A stretch of 64,000 nt of DNA. Origin: Flavobacteria bacterium MS024-2A. GTDB taxonomy: Bacteria; Bacteroidota; Bacteroidia; Flavobacteriales; Flavobacteriaceae. The DNA is taken from assembly GCA_905182305.1 (NCBI GenBank), contig CAJJBB010000001.1, positions 103,326 to 167,325 of the forward strand, given 5' to 3'. The notes beneath the pieces are model-generated. The model was given only the letters and a program-made list of their open reading frames with translations, ran no database searches and was not told the origin of the DNA. This document shows positions 34,231-44,753 of this stretch, piece after piece; the stretch's first letter is position 1; every line of letters starts with the position of its first letter. Made by a program: the position numbers and the translations under genes.

Positions 34231-35829
34231 ATGTTACAATATACTGCTTCATTATTTAAAATTATTTTGCTAGGAACCTTCTTGTTTATAACCCCAGCTC
34301 TTGCACAACAAAAATTTTCTACTCGACAAATTCAAAAGTTAAAAAAAGAAACACTTGAAAAAGTAGAAGCTCAACACAAGAACACCCAGGTGATGATCGA
34401 TAAAGTTTTTAGCTTTGCGGAATTGGGCTTTCAGGAGTATGAGTCTTCAGCATATTTAACGGCTGTTTTAGAAAATGCAGGGTTTTCTATAGAACGAGGT
34501 ATTTCTGGAATACCAACTGCATGGATGGCAAGATGGACCAATGGTGAAGGCCCTGTAATTGCATTAGGAAGTGATATTGATTGCATTCCTAAAGCATCAC
34601 AATACCCCGGAGTGGCCTATCATAAGCCTATGGTAGAGGGAGCCCCAGGCCACGGTGAAGGGCACAACTCTGGAATTCCAGTAATTGTCACAGCAGCACT
34701 AACCGTTCAAGAACAAATGAAAAACAATAATATGGGCGGTACTTTAGTTGTGTGGCCTGGAATTGCCGAAGAGCTTGTTGCTTCAAAAGCATGGTATGTG
34801 CGCGATGGATATTTTGATAAAATTGATTTATGTATTTTCACACATGTTAGCAGTAATTTGTCAGTTTCATATGGTCAAGCAAATGGTACCGGGTTAATTT
34901 CTCTTGAATATACTTTTGAAGGAGAGGCTGCACATTCTGCAGGATCGCCTTGGCGAGGAAGAAGTGCTTTGGATGCAGCCGAGTTAATGAATGTTGGTTG
35001 GAATTATAAACGAGAGCATCTACATCCATTAAAGCGCTCACATTCTATTTTTACCGATGCAGGAGACCAACCTAATGTAGTTCCTTCCAAAGCATCTATA
35101 TGGTATTATTTAAGAGATATTACCTATGATGGAATTATGAAAATGTATAATGATGCGAATAATATTGCAGCAGGTGCAGCTTTAATGACTGACACCAAAG
35201 TTACTTCACGCGTATTGGGAACTGCTTGGCCCAGACACTTTAACAAGGTAATTGCAGAAACAATGGATGTAAATATTCAGAATGTTGGGATGCCTTCTTG
35301 GTCCGAAGCCGATCAAAAACTAGCTAAAGCTGTTCAAAAAGAAGTGAATTCAAAAAATGAAAAAGGTTTATCAACAATGCTTTCAGGACTAGGAAAACCC
35401 TCAGAAAATCCAAGAAGTGGTGGGTCAGACGATATAGGTGACATTTCATGGACTATTCCAACAGTTACCCTTAGGTTTCCATCAAACATTCCTGGCCTAC
35501 AAGGTCATCATTGGTCTAATGCTATAGCAATGGCAACACCGATTGCTCATAAAGGAGCGACTGCTGGGGCTAAGGTTGTAGCAACTACGGTAATTGACTT
35601 TCTTACCCAACCAAAGCTATTGGTAAGTGCTAAAGATTATTTTCAAAATATTCAGAGTAAAGAGACTAAATATAAACCCATGATTTCTGAAAAAGATTCC
35701 CCACCAATTTATTTAAACGAGACTATCATGAACCAGTTTAGACCACAATTAGAAAAGTTCTATTTTGATGAAACAAAATATGACACTTATTTGGAGCAGC
35801 TTAACATTCAGTACCCTACCCTTAAGTAA
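34231..35829 (+). CDS. M20 family amidohydrolase (AbgB-like), secreted
   Basis: SFAELGFQEYESSAYLTAVLENAGFSIERGISGIPTA; GAPGHGEGHNSG; GGSDDIGDISWTIPT. Confidence 0.88.
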   Translation: MLQYTASLFKIILLGTFLFITPALAQQKFSTRQIQKLKKETLEKVEAQHKNTQVMIDKVFSFAELGFQEYESSAYLTAVLENAGFSIERGISGIPTAWMARWTNGEGPVIALGSDIDCIPKASQYPGVAYHKPMVEGAPGHGEGHNSGIPVIVTAALTVQEQMKNNNMGGTLVVWPGIAEELVASKAWYVRDGYFDKIDLCIFTHVSSNLSVSYGQANGTGLISLEYTFEGEAAHSAGSPWRGRSALDAAELMNVGWNYKREHLHPLKRSHSIFTDAGDQPNVVPSKASIWYYLRDITYDGIMKMYNDANNIAAGAALMTDTKVTSRVLGTAWPRHFNKVIAETMDVNIQNVGMPSWSEADQKLAKAVQKEVNSKNEKGLSTMLSGLGKPSENPRSGGSDDIGDISWTIPTVTLRFPSNIPGLQGHHWSNAIAMATPIAHKGATAGAKVVATTVIDFLTQPKLLVSAKDYFQNIQSKETKYKPMISEKDSPPIYLNETIMNQFRPQLEKFYFDETKYDTYLEQLNIQYPTLK

Positions 35830-35835
35830 ATAAAT

Positions 35836-36279
35836 ATGCGATGGATTTATAGTGGTGTTTTATTTTTTTTCTCAGCTTTTATATTTGCGCAGCAGTCAGT
35901 CTCTAAAAATGATTCCATAAGTATTGTTACAAAGTTATTTAAACAACAAGATGACTGGAATACAGGAGACCTTGATGCTTTTATGGAAGCTTATTTAAAC
36001 ACAGAAAATCTTGTTTTTTCTGGTTCTTCTGGGCCTATCTATGGTTGGAAAGCCACAAGAGACCGCTATAAGAAAAGTTATTCAACGCGACAATTAATGG
36101 GAACATTGGATTTTGAAATCTTAAACATTATTTCTTTAAGTGATTCTGTAGCTCAACTTCAAGGGTCTTTTTATCTAAAAAGAAATATGGAAGACAGTAG
36201 AGGCTTTTTTACATTAACATGGCTTAAGATTAAAGATCAATGGTTTATTATTTCAGACCATACTTCTGCCTCACACTAA
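35836..36279 (+). CDS. Secreted NTF2-like/DUF4440 protein
   Basis: Signal peptide, LFKQQDDWNTGDLDAFMEAYLNTENLVFSGSSGPIYGWKATRDRY. Confidence 0.75.
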   Translation: MRWIYSGVLFFFSAFIFAQQSVSKNDSISIVTKLFKQQDDWNTGDLDAFMEAYLNTENLVFSGSSGPIYGWKATRDRYKKSYSTRQLMGTLDFEILNIISLSDSVAQLQGSFYLKRNMEDSRGFFTLTWLKIKDQWFIISDHTSASH

Positions 36280-36424
36280 AGAAAATGGAAAAAAAAGGTT
36301 TTTTTTTAGGCCTTTTAGCGTTTATATTATTAACGAATCATTATGATTTACAGATGTAACTTTTCAGGAGAATAGCTGTCTTAATAATAAGCCTAGTTTA
36401 TTATTTTGTTTATGTTTAATACTT

Positions 36425-36452
36425 AACCCTTTTGAAAGTTCAAAAGGGTTTT
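36425..36452. terminator. Intergenic terminator-like hairpin
   Basis: AACCCTTTTGAAAGTTCAAAAGGGTTTTG. Confidence 0.7.
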
Positions 36453-36564
36453 GTTATATATCACATAAAATCATTTTTCAATACCTTAAATTTATTAATA
36501 AATTACTTCTTTTATAATCTTTCCTATACTCCTGATAATTATCTTAGCAAAAAATATTATTAAA

Positions 36565-37413
36565 ATGAGATATTTATTGATAATAATTTTTGTGATACAA
36601 TTAAATGCTCAAGAGGGGGAATACGTTTCTATTGAAAACTTCATGTACCGACACGAGTTAATGAAATCAAACATTAATGATGTCTTAGTAACTCCAGTTG
36701 ACCGTTTTTTAAACAATCGCATTATGTTTTTTATTGAAGAACAATTCAAAGGTAAGATTGAATCTTCTCGAAATGTAATTTGGGAATCTTATTCTACAAC
36801 CATTAATCCAACATTAAGGTCTCATAGTATAACATTTACCGTTAGGGTCTATATTAATAAGAACAAAGAATTTAGATATATAGAAATTGATTACCTCCCC
36901 TCTTCTGACGAAATATCCACAAGATATAAATGGAGCACGGAATTTAAAAGTTTTGTATTAAAAGAAGACGAAATTAATATTCAAAAATTTCAACCGGATC
37001 TTGTTGCTTTAAGAATAAAAAACCAACCTCAAAAAGCAACTCTTGATCAACTTATCATTGAACATAAATCATTTTCAGATGGAATGCTTCAGAACACTAT
37101 ATATTTCAATAGGAGTAGACAGGATGAACTAATGTTTATATATGCTGAAATTGGTACTTTCATAAAAAATGGTTACCCAAAATCAGATTTCATTATGAAT
37201 ATAGTTTGGGATTCATACTATACCTTTGTTAGTAATTATGATGTTTATCATTATCACACATTTGTAGTTCAAATGCAAATGAATGATTTAGATAGGCCAA
37301 GATTCTTAGAAGTATATTATAATCCTTCTACAAAAAAAATTACAAGTGATTTTAAATGGAATGAAAAAGCTCAAGAATATCTCAGAATAACTAAAATACC
37401 TCAGAATAACTAA
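36565..37413 (+). CDS. Hypothetical secreted protein with two tandem copies of a ~130-aa domain
   Basis: NVIWESYSTTINPT...YIEIDYLPSSDEISTRYKWS and NIVWDSYYTFVSNYDVYHYHTFVVQ...LEVYYNPSTKKITSDFKWN; single-domain homologue at 42746-43201. Confidence 0.7.
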   Translation: MRYLLIIIFVIQLNAQEGEYVSIENFMYRHELMKSNINDVLVTPVDRFLNNRIMFFIEEQFKGKIESSRNVIWESYSTTINPTLRSHSITFTVRVYINKNKEFRYIEIDYLPSSDEISTRYKWSTEFKSFVLKEDEINIQKFQPDLVALRIKNQPQKATLDQLIIEHKSFSDGMLQNTIYFNRSRQDELMFIYAEIGTFIKNGYPKSDFIMNIVWDSYYTFVSNYDVYHYHTFVVQMQMNDLDRPRFLEVYYNPSTKKITSDFKWNEKAQEYLRITKIPQNN

Positions 37414-37516
37414 ACAAGAATTCTTTAATAAAGAATATTAAATCATAGAGAAGATCTCTTCATTGAGTTTTCACAAAAAACAGGGTGTTAAAATACTATA
37501 ATGGGAATAACTTTTG

Positions 37517-38200
37517 TTAAGGAACGATAAAGTCAAAATAAGTATCTGGGTAAGGCTCGTTTTTTAGACTAAAATGCCACCATTCTTTATCGTAAGGCAA
37601 AAATTCATGAGCAATCATTAGTTCACGCAGAAGTCTCCGATTTTCTTTTTGGATCATTGATATCGCCACATACCCGTATCCTGAGCTTACTCCAAATAAA
37701 TCCCAAACACTTCCCATATCAACTTCTTTTCCTTTTTCAGGACCTGATTCATAAAGTAGTGTTACGTCAACGGTACTGCCTCTTGTATGTCCGCTCTTTG
37801 AAGCAATATATCCCAAATCAAAAAGGGTGTTCTTTTTCAAATTCGGGTAGTATTTGTTTTTCATGATGGTATCACTGGGTTGATCTGACCATTTCATGAA
37901 ATAATTGACAGCTTTTTGTGGCCGGTATGCATCAAAAATTTTCAATCCAAGACCAAGCTTATTAAGTTCCTTCTGCACTTTTTTTAGGGCATTTGCTGTC
38001 GCAATTGTTATTACTGCTTGTCTTGACTCATAACCTGGTATAGACCTTCCAGTGAAATTATTATTAGTACCATAGCGCATTTCAATTACAATAGAAGGAA
38101 CTAATTCCTTAATTAACACAAAATTTTCAGGTAGCTCTTGAGCTAATATAAATGGGGATGTGATTCCCAAAAGGCATAAAAGTTTAAAATTGAATGGCAT
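37517..38200 (-). CDS. D-alanyl-D-alanine dipeptidase (VanX/DdpX family)
   Basis: IVIEMRYGTNNNFTGR, KIFDAYRPQKAV, SGHTRGSTVDVTL, YDKEWWHFSL. Confidence 0.92.
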   Translation of the reverse strand: MPFNFKLLCLLGITSPFILAQELPENFVLIKELVPSIVIEMRYGTNNNFTGRSIPGYESRQAVITIATANALKKVQKELNKLGLGLKIFDAYRPQKAVNYFMKWSDQPSDTIMKNKYYPNLKKNTLFDLGYIASKSGHTRGSTVDVTLLYESGPEKGKEVDMGSVWDLFGVSSGYGYVAISMIQKENRRLLRELMIAHEFLPYDKEWWHFSLKNEPYPDTYFDFIVP

Positions 38201-39416
38201 AGTCTAATAATTTACCACGAATATCTAAGCTATATAATTTTCTTTGATTTCGTGAAGGATATACGCGGTTACTTAAGAATATTATAAAACAATTATTGGT
38301 AGGGTCAACCCATACAAAGGTACCTGTAAAGCCACTGTGGCCGTAACTAGAAGGACTTGCAAGTAGGGAAGGATAGTTACTTTCAGGGTCAATTGAAGGT
38401 TTGTCAAACCCTAATCCACGTCTGTTATTACTATTGGGATAACTTCTTTGTGTAAACTTTTTTATTGTCTCAGGTTTTAAATATTGTTTACCATTATAGT
38501 TCCCGTTTTGAAGTAACATTTGAAGTAGAGGTTTAAGTGATACTGCGTTACTAAATAAACCCGCATTTCCTGAAATACCTCCCATCATTGCTGCTGCTTC
38601 ATCATGAACCCATCCTTGAATAAGTTGTTTTCTAAAAATACTATCGTTTTCTGTTGGAACTATTTCACTTTTTGGATATTTTTTAGAAGGTAAAAAGCCA
38701 AGTCTTTCTGTTTTTAGTGGTGTGTAAAAATAAGTTTGTAAAAATTTAGAAAATGAACTTCCGCTGAGTTGTTTGATTATTTCAGGAAGTAAGAAAAACC
38801 ATAAACCTGAATATGTATACTCACCTAAATTATTCAGTTTTGTTTTTTTAATTCTTCTGTATATTTTTTTAGAATATTTTTTGTGTATGAAAAGGGAGTC
38901 ACTAATTTGAAGCGGATATTTTTTGTTTTGTTTGTAAGAAAGTGTTCTTGTTTTGAAACGCCCTCTTTTATTGAGCACTAAGTTTTGATGCGCAATGTAG
39001 GGAAGCCAACCACCGCTATGACTAAGAACCTCCCTAAAACGGCTGTTTTTTTTATTACTTCTCTTAAGAAATGGAACATAAGCTGCTACTTTTTGATCTA
39101 AACCAATATTATATAATTCATACAATTTCATAAAAGCCAAAGTGCTTGCCAGAACCTTTGTGACAGAAGCTAAATCATATAAATGATGTTTTTCAATAGG
39201 CACTATAGAATCGTAGGTTTGAAATCCATAGGTTTTATTAAGTCGAATGGTATCATTTTTGAAAATCAAAACTTGTGCACCAGGAAAGGCTTTGCTTTTT
39301 ATTCCTAGCTCAAGTAAACGATCTGTTTTGAAAACTAATGAGTCGATTTCCTGAGAAAATCCAATAAAAGAGAGAATTAAAAAGCTCAATAAAAATATAT
39401 TGAATAATTTTTTCAT
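38184..39416 (-). CDS. Serine hydrolase (beta-lactamase/class C-like)
   Basis: LYDLASVTKVLASTLAFMKL (SxxK), YTYSGLWF, GHSGFTGTFVWVDP. ATG (MKKLFNIFLL) preferred over the ORF start at 39455. Confidence 0.85.
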   Translation of the reverse strand: MKKLFNIFLLSFLILSFIGFSQEIDSLVFKTDRLLELGIKSKAFPGAQVLIFKNDTIRLNKTYGFQTYDSIVPIEKHHLYDLASVTKVLASTLAFMKLYELYNIGLDQKVAAYVPFLKRSNKKNSRFREVLSHSGGWLPYIAHQNLVLNKRGRFKTRTLSYKQNKKYPLQISDSLFIHKKYSKKIYRRIKKTKLNNLGEYTYSGLWFFLLPEIIKQLSGSSFSKFLQTYFYTPLKTERLGFLPSKKYPKSEIVPTENDSIFRKQLIQGWVHDEAAAMMGGISGNAGLFSNAVSLKPLLQMLLQNGNYNGKQYLKPETIKKFTQRSYPNSNNRRGLGFDKPSIDPESNYPSLLASPSSYGHSGFTGTFVWVDPTNNCFIIFLSNRVYPSRNQRKLYSLDIRGKLLDYAIQF

Positions 39417-39547
39417 ACCTAGAGATAAATAATACTTGTAAAGTAAGAAAAACATTTAATTTTCATTAAAGGAACTCCTTGTAGCTTCATTTTTTTAATT
39501 TTACCGAACTAAATAATTATAATAGGACTGTTATTAAACTTCTTTAA

Positions 39548-40486
39548 ATGATTAAACCTCAAAACATTCATTTTTTAAAAATCATACTAGTGCTTTTGTT
39601 TACAAACACCTCGCTATATGCACAAGAAGAAACAACTTTAGAAGAACTTCCCTTTGATGCAGTTATTCAGTCTACCAATAGGGGTAAAAGAGTAAAGTTT
39701 TATGGTAATACTAGATTGAATTTTAATCAAGCTTATTTTTCAAATTGGATTTCTGGAGGTGAAAGCGCAATGACCGTTCTCTTTGGTTTAGAGTATAATT
39801 TAGATTATTCTTATCGTAATGGTTTGGTTTGGGATAATAAAATAATTCTTTCTTTAGGAACAACTTTTATTTCAGGGAACAAGTTTTTTAAAAAAGCAGA
39901 TGACAGATTTGAGATAAATTCTTTAGTTGGCAAACAGATAAATGAATATTGGAGTTATTCGAGTGTCTTAAATTTCAAAACCCAATTACTCCCGGGTTAC
40001 CGTTTTTATTCTGAACAAGGAGTAGATAAAAGAAATAAAGTTTCTCAGATATTGTCTCCGGCATATGTTCAATTGAGTTTAGGACTATATTATAAAAAAG
40101 CAGATAATTTTTGGTTAAACCTTTCTCCTTTATCTGCAAGAGTCTTATTAGTTTCAGGTAGTTTTACAAATGATTTACTCCCAGGAAAAACATACTTTGG
40201 GGTTGATGCAAATAAAAACGCTAAGTTTTTTTTAGGAGCTGCGGTTAGTGGTTTTTATAAAACACAAATTATGAAAAATATTTTTTGGGAAAATAAACTA
40301 AGTATTTATCTTAATTATTTGGAAAAACCTCAAAATATAGATTTTGATTGGGACACCAATATTCGCTTTAAAGTGAATGATAAAATATCAGGAAATTTCA
40401 TAATGCACCTTCTTTATGATGATGATTTAGTTGGTAAACTTCAATTAAGAGAGCTCCTTGGGTTAGGAATTAATATAGATTTATAA
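39548..40486 (+). CDS. DUF3078 family outer-membrane-associated protein
   Basis: NFNQAYFSNWISGGESAMTVLFGLEYNLDYSYRNGLVWDNKI. Confidence 0.8.
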   Translation: MIKPQNIHFLKIILVLLFTNTSLYAQEETTLEELPFDAVIQSTNRGKRVKFYGNTRLNFNQAYFSNWISGGESAMTVLFGLEYNLDYSYRNGLVWDNKIILSLGTTFISGNKFFKKADDRFEINSLVGKQINEYWSYSSVLNFKTQLLPGYRFYSEQGVDKRNKVSQILSPAYVQLSLGLYYKKADNFWLNLSPLSARVLLVSGSFTNDLLPGKTYFGVDANKNAKFFLGAAVSGFYKTQIMKNIFWENKLSIYLNYLEKPQNIDFDWDTNIRFKVNDKISGNFIMHLLYDDDLVGKLQLRELLGLGINIDL

Positions 40487-40487
40487 A

Positions 40488-40997
40488 TTATTCTTCTCCT
40501 CTAGCTTTTTTGAGAAACCAATCATAATTATAATAGGTTACAAATATATTGTAAGCATCTCCTTGGCCTCTTGGATCAAATTCAACAACAATAGTTTTGT
40601 CTTTATCAACAAAACGTATGCATGGTAGGTTTTTCTTTACTAAGATAGGATTAGACCAATTTTCTTGAGCATAGACGGTATTGTAATTATTGTTTTCAAA
40701 GAACTTTCTGCTAATAACTAAATATTTTTCAGCCTCTTTTACGGTTAAGTTTTTTTTACTCCAAAGGTTTATACTAATCAACTTATTCTCTTCGGACACT
40801 AAAGATCTTTTTCTAACAGCATAAACTGTTCCTTTTCCAAGGGCAAGATTGGTCAGTTTTTTTTTATTTGACTTAAGTATTTTTTTTGCTTCAAAAAAAT
40901 CCATTTTAAAATAAAAATCATCAAAAAGCATTTCTTGTGCATTCACAGCTGAACAAAATAATATAAAAACAACAAAGGAGTAGTATCTCTTTTTCAT
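40488..40997 (-). CDS. Secreted hypothetical protein
   Basis: Signal peptide MKKRYYSFVVFILFCSAVNAQ; start adjusted from 41051. Confidence 0.55.
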   Translation of the reverse strand: MKKRYYSFVVFILFCSAVNAQEMLFDDFYFKMDFFEAKKILKSNKKKLTNLALGKGTVYAVRKRSLVSEENKLISINLWSKKNLTVKEAEKYLVISRKFFENNNYNTVYAQENWSNPILVKKNLPCIRFVDKDKTIVVEFDPRGQGDAYNIFVTYYNYDWFLKKARGEE

Positions 40998-41196
40998 TTC
41001 TTTTCCATCTTTTATCGTCTTGCAAAGATAAGTGAGTTTTATAAATTGCACAACTTACTCAAAAAGATGATTGATTTGTTTCTTGAAATTTCAGTCAGAA
41101 CAAAAGATTGTTTATCCTAAAGTTATTAAAGAGTAGTTGTTATTATTTTCAGTACTTTAGAATGGTATTTTATTTTTAAAAAAAGCATATTATTTC

Positions 41197-42000
41197 ATGA
41201 ACTCAAAATATGCATTAATAACGGGAGCCTCATCAGGGATTGGACTTGAAATTGCAAAATCATTAGCCAAACGAAATTTTAATTTGGTCTTAACGTCAAG
41301 AAGTGAAGAAACTTTGAAAGAACTTTCCAGAGAAATTTCAAAAAACTTTTCTGTAAAAGTTGATTTTATATCATCTGATCTATCTAAAAAAGAAGCTCCA
41401 AAACAACTTTATGACTTTTGTAAGAATAAGGGGTATCAAATTGAAATACTTGTAAATAATGCAGGCTTTGCAATTCCTGGTTCTTTTGATCAAACTCCTA
41501 TGGAAGAAGAAGAGCGATTTATTAGAGTATTGGGCATTGCTGTAATTTCTCTTTGTAAGCAGTTTATAAAGGATATGTTAGAAAGAGGTAGGGGACGTAT
41601 CATGATCATTTCGTCCGTTGCTGCATTTGCACCTCCCTCCTCAATTCAAACCTTATATGGTCCTATAAAAACATTTATGAACCGATTTAGTGAAGGATTA
41701 AATTTAAATTATAATCATAAAGGAATCACTTCTACAGCTGTTTGTCCCGGATATACCATTACTAATTTTCATACAGCAAGTGGTGTTCAAAATGAAATGG
41801 ATAGTGTTCCCAGTTTCATGAAAAAAGAAGCTAAACAAGTAGCAGAAGAAGCTGTAAAAGCAACTTTAAAAGGAAAAAAAATATGCGTGCCCTCTATAAC
41901 TTTTAAAGTCATTGTTTTTTTACTCAAAATTATTCCACACGGATTATTTTCACTTGTAAGTGGATTTTTAGCGCCTGGTCGCTACCAAAAAAACAGTTGA
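41197..42000 (+). CDS. SDR family short-chain dehydrogenase
   Basis: ALITGASSGIGLEIAKSLAKRNFNLVLTSRS, NNAG, SSVAAFAPPSSIQTLYGPIK. Confidence 0.92.
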   Translation: MNSKYALITGASSGIGLEIAKSLAKRNFNLVLTSRSEETLKELSREISKNFSVKVDFISSDLSKKEAPKQLYDFCKNKGYQIEILVNNAGFAIPGSFDQTPMEEEERFIRVLGIAVISLCKQFIKDMLERGRGRIMIISSVAAFAPPSSIQTLYGPIKTFMNRFSEGLNLNYNHKGITSTAVCPGYTITNFHTASGVQNEMDSVPSFMKKEAKQVAEEAVKATLKGKKICVPSITFKVIVFLLKIIPHGLFSLVSGFLAPGRYQKNS

Positions 42001-42006
42001 AAATTA

Positions 42007-42618
42007 TTATTTTATACCAGTAATAATAAGGGTACCAGCCCAATTTTTTTTTGCACCTGAATGCCAACTGGAAACTTCTTTAAAGCCTACTTTTAAAAAA
42101 AATGTTTTCCATTCTGATTCTGAAAATAGTGACATAATAGAAATACCGCATTCTTCAGGCCAAGAATGAGAGGAGATATTTTCAGAATAAAAGTCTAAGC
42201 CAATAATAAGTCTTGCTCCTTCTTTTAACCAATTGGAAAACACATGTTGAATGAGTTTTTGAGGTTCTTTAAGATAATAGAAAACTTCCATTGAGTGAAC
42301 AAGATCTACCTTATTTTTCGGCTTCCAAAACAATAGATCATTACAAATATAGTTGTTTTTAAGATCTAATTTTTTGGCTTTTTGAATCATTTTTAAAGCC
42401 CCGTCTATTCCCGTTGCTTGGATACAATTTGGAAGAGAGGCTACCGAACGAACCACCCATCCGTTGCCACATCCAGCATCAATAAAGGAGAAGTTGGTTA
42501 GGTCTTTTGTTGCAAATGAAACCATATTCTCAACCGATTCTTCATGGTTTTTTTCCATGCCTTCATCTTTACCCATCGACACCCATTCACCAAACACTTC
42601 AATTGGTGTTTTTTTCAT
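42007..42618 (-). CDS. Class I SAM-dependent methyltransferase
   Basis: FIDAGCGNGWVVRSVASLPNCIQATGIDGALKMI. Confidence 0.88.
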   Translation of the reverse strand: MKKTPIEVFGEWVSMGKDEGMEKNHEESVENMVSFATKDLTNFSFIDAGCGNGWVVRSVASLPNCIQATGIDGALKMIQKAKKLDLKNNYICNDLLFWKPKNKVDLVHSMEVFYYLKEPQKLIQHVFSNWLKEGARLIIGLDFYSENISSHSWPEECGISIMSLFSESEWKTFFLKVGFKEVSSWHSGAKKNWAGTLIITGIK

Positions 42619-42745
42619 AATTTAAAAGTACATATTGTTTGTATGCTACAATACTTTTGTTGGATTTTAAAATGAATGTCTATAAAAGCTTTCCTAAACC
42701 ATAAGAATTTATATTTTTATGGTGTAAACACTAAATTTATATATT

Positions 42746-43201
42746 ATGATTAAGTTTAAAATATTGTTAGCAATCTCTGCTTTCTTTTTAACTAATTCGA
42801 TTCAAGCCCAGCAAAGTGGTTTGTCGCTAGATTCTTTTATTGAGCAACATCAGTCTTTCGAGGAAAATGAAAATGGTGAAATCACACCAATAAATGTAAT
42901 AGAAATAAATAAAGTATTAAAATTTTTAGTTGAGCAGAAATTTCCAAATGTAGCTAGAACTAGAAATATTATATGGGATTCCTATACCACCTTTGTGAGT
43001 CCATTCGATAAATATCATTTTCATACTTTTATTATTCAAGTTAAAATAGAAGGTGTAGATCGTTATAAATATGTTGAGGTAACTTACGATCCCGAAACAA
43101 AAAAAGCAGACACTAAATTCTTATGGAACCCCGATAAAGAAGATTTCTTTGTTCCAGAAGTCGAAGAGGAAATTTCAGAAGAAAGCACATCAAATAATTA
43201 G
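42746..43201 (+). CDS. Hypothetical secreted protein, single-domain homologue of 36565-37413
   Basis: NIIWDSYTTFVSPFDKYHFHTFIIQVKIEGVDRYKYVEVTYDPETKKADTKFLWN. Confidence 0.7.
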   Translation: MIKFKILLAISAFFLTNSIQAQQSGLSLDSFIEQHQSFEENENGEITPINVIEINKVLKFLVEQKFPNVARTRNIIWDSYTTFVSPFDKYHFHTFIIQVKIEGVDRYKYVEVTYDPETKKADTKFLWNPDKEDFFVPEVEEEISEESTSNN

Positions 43202-43228
43202 ACTAACTTTTTTTCATCACCTTATTAT

Positions 43229-44005
43229 ATGAAAAAAATTACATATTTATGTTTTTTATTAATTTTTGGGTGCAGTCCAAAAACTTCAGAATGGAATAAT
43301 CTTATTTTAAATAATTCGCTCGAAGGATGGCATATCTTTCAGGATGATGGTTCAAAAAAAGGATGGTATGTAGAAAACGATATTCTGATTTTTGATGCTG
43401 TATCAGGTTTAGAGTCTGGTTTTGAGGATGCAAGTCTTTTGTCTAATAAAAAGTATACTAGTTTTGAGATTAAATTCGATTGGAAAATTGAAAAGGGAGG
43501 AAATAGTGGATTTATGTGGGGAGTAAGTGAAGCGCCCGTCTATAAATTCCCCTATCAAACGGGCCCTGAAATTCAGATTATTGACATCGCTACATATAAT
43601 GCTCCAGAAGAGGTTCTTGGTGGTGAAATTGAGCTCAATAATATTCTTACAGATCTTGATGCTAAAAAACATTATTTAGGAGCAGTATATGACATGTATT
43701 CTCCAAATGAAATTGACTTATATAATCCTGCAGGACAATGGAATTCTTATCATATTAAAATAGATCAGAAAAATAATAATGGATGGGTAATGTTAAATGG
43801 TATCATTATTAATAATTTCAAACTTAGAGGTCCAGAATGGGATGCTTTATTACTAAATAGTAAATTCAGTAAATCTGAAGATTATGATTATTTAGGTGAT
43901 AAAAGATGGTATGATTTTGCAATTTATCCAGAGGGATATATTAGTTTACAGGACCACCCTGGCAAAGCATATTTTAAAAAAATTAGAATCAAAGAATTAA
44001 AATAA
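43229..44005 (+). CDS. DUF1080 (3-keto-disaccharide hydrolase-like) lipoprotein
   Basis: NNSLEGWHIFQDDGSKKGWYVENDILIF, FKFDWKIEKGGNSGFMWGV, GPEIQIID. Confidence 0.85.
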   Translation: MKKITYLCFLLIFGCSPKTSEWNNLILNNSLEGWHIFQDDGSKKGWYVENDILIFDAVSGLESGFEDASLLSNKKYTSFEIKFDWKIEKGGNSGFMWGVSEAPVYKFPYQTGPEIQIIDIATYNAPEEVLGGEIELNNILTDLDAKKHYLGAVYDMYSPNEIDLYNPAGQWNSYHIKIDQKNNNGWVMLNGIIINNFKLRGPEWDALLLNSKFSKSEDYDYLGDKRWYDFAIYPEGYISLQDHPGKAYFKKIRIKELK

Positions 44006-44088
44006 TTGCTGCATTATTTTTTAAAAATCACCTAGTTAAAAAAGACACTATGTCTTGAATTGCCTTTTATAAAGGTATTAATTGTAAT

Positions 44089-44122
44089 AAAAAAGCCCTT
44101 CAAATTGTTGAGGGGCTTTTTT
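44089..44122. terminator. Terminator between convergent DUF1080 and NTF2-like genes
   Basis: AAGCCCTTCAAATTGTTGAGGGGCTTTTTTTT. Confidence 0.8.
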
Positions 44123-44161
44123 TTAGCATTATAAGTTTATAATACATTCTAAAAGATAATA

Positions 44162-44665
44162 TTATTCAGCAGCTTCTTCAACTACTTCTATTTCTTTAAG
44201 AGAGTTCATTAAACCACCAGCATCCATATAGTCGCCTCCACTGATTACTTTACCATCTTTAAAGTCCCATGTATGGTATGAAACAATTTCCCAGCTTTTC
44301 CCTGAAGTAGAATGAACTCCACTCCATTTACCATATGTACGAACACTTCCATCGGATAACCCCGTTTCAGCTAACACACCAGGCAACCAGTTCACGGGAG
44401 TGTAAACTACATCTTCCATTGCATCTTGCCAACTTTTTAAATAGGCGCTAACAGCTTCTTTACCAACTGGTTCAGAACCGTGAAATGCAGGTTGCCATTG
44501 AACATCTTCATGGAACATTGCAAGTTGAGCTTCATTGTCAGCTTCTGAGCCTTGCAGTTCAAGAATCTTTTTTGCAGTTTCAAGATTTGCTGTATACTCA
44601 GGGTGTATTCCAGGAGAACAGGCCATAAGGAGGCCTAATAAGGCAATGCTTAGTATTTTTTTCAT
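44162..44665 (-). CDS. NTF2-like lipoprotein
   Basis: Lipobox LLMACSPG; FHEDVQWQPAFHGSEPVGKEAVSAYLKSW. Confidence 0.75.
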   Translation of the reverse strand: MKKILSIALLGLLMACSPGIHPEYTANLETAKKILELQGSEADNEAQLAMFHEDVQWQPAFHGSEPVGKEAVSAYLKSWQDAMEDVVYTPVNWLPGVLAETGLSDGSVRTYGKWSGVHSTSGKSWEIVSYHTWDFKDGKVISGGDYMDAGGLMNSLKEIEVVEEAAE

Positions 44666-44753
44666 TTTAAATTGATTTTAAGATTTATAATTTTTATGGT
44701 TAATTTCTTGATTTTTAGTAATATAGTGATTTTTTATCTAAAATAATGCCTTA

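Noticed and set aside
36285-36360. 24-aa ORF MEKKGFFLGLLAFILLTNHYDLQM after the NTF2-like gene
   Set aside because: Too short, no supporting motif, and could be a truncated remnant.
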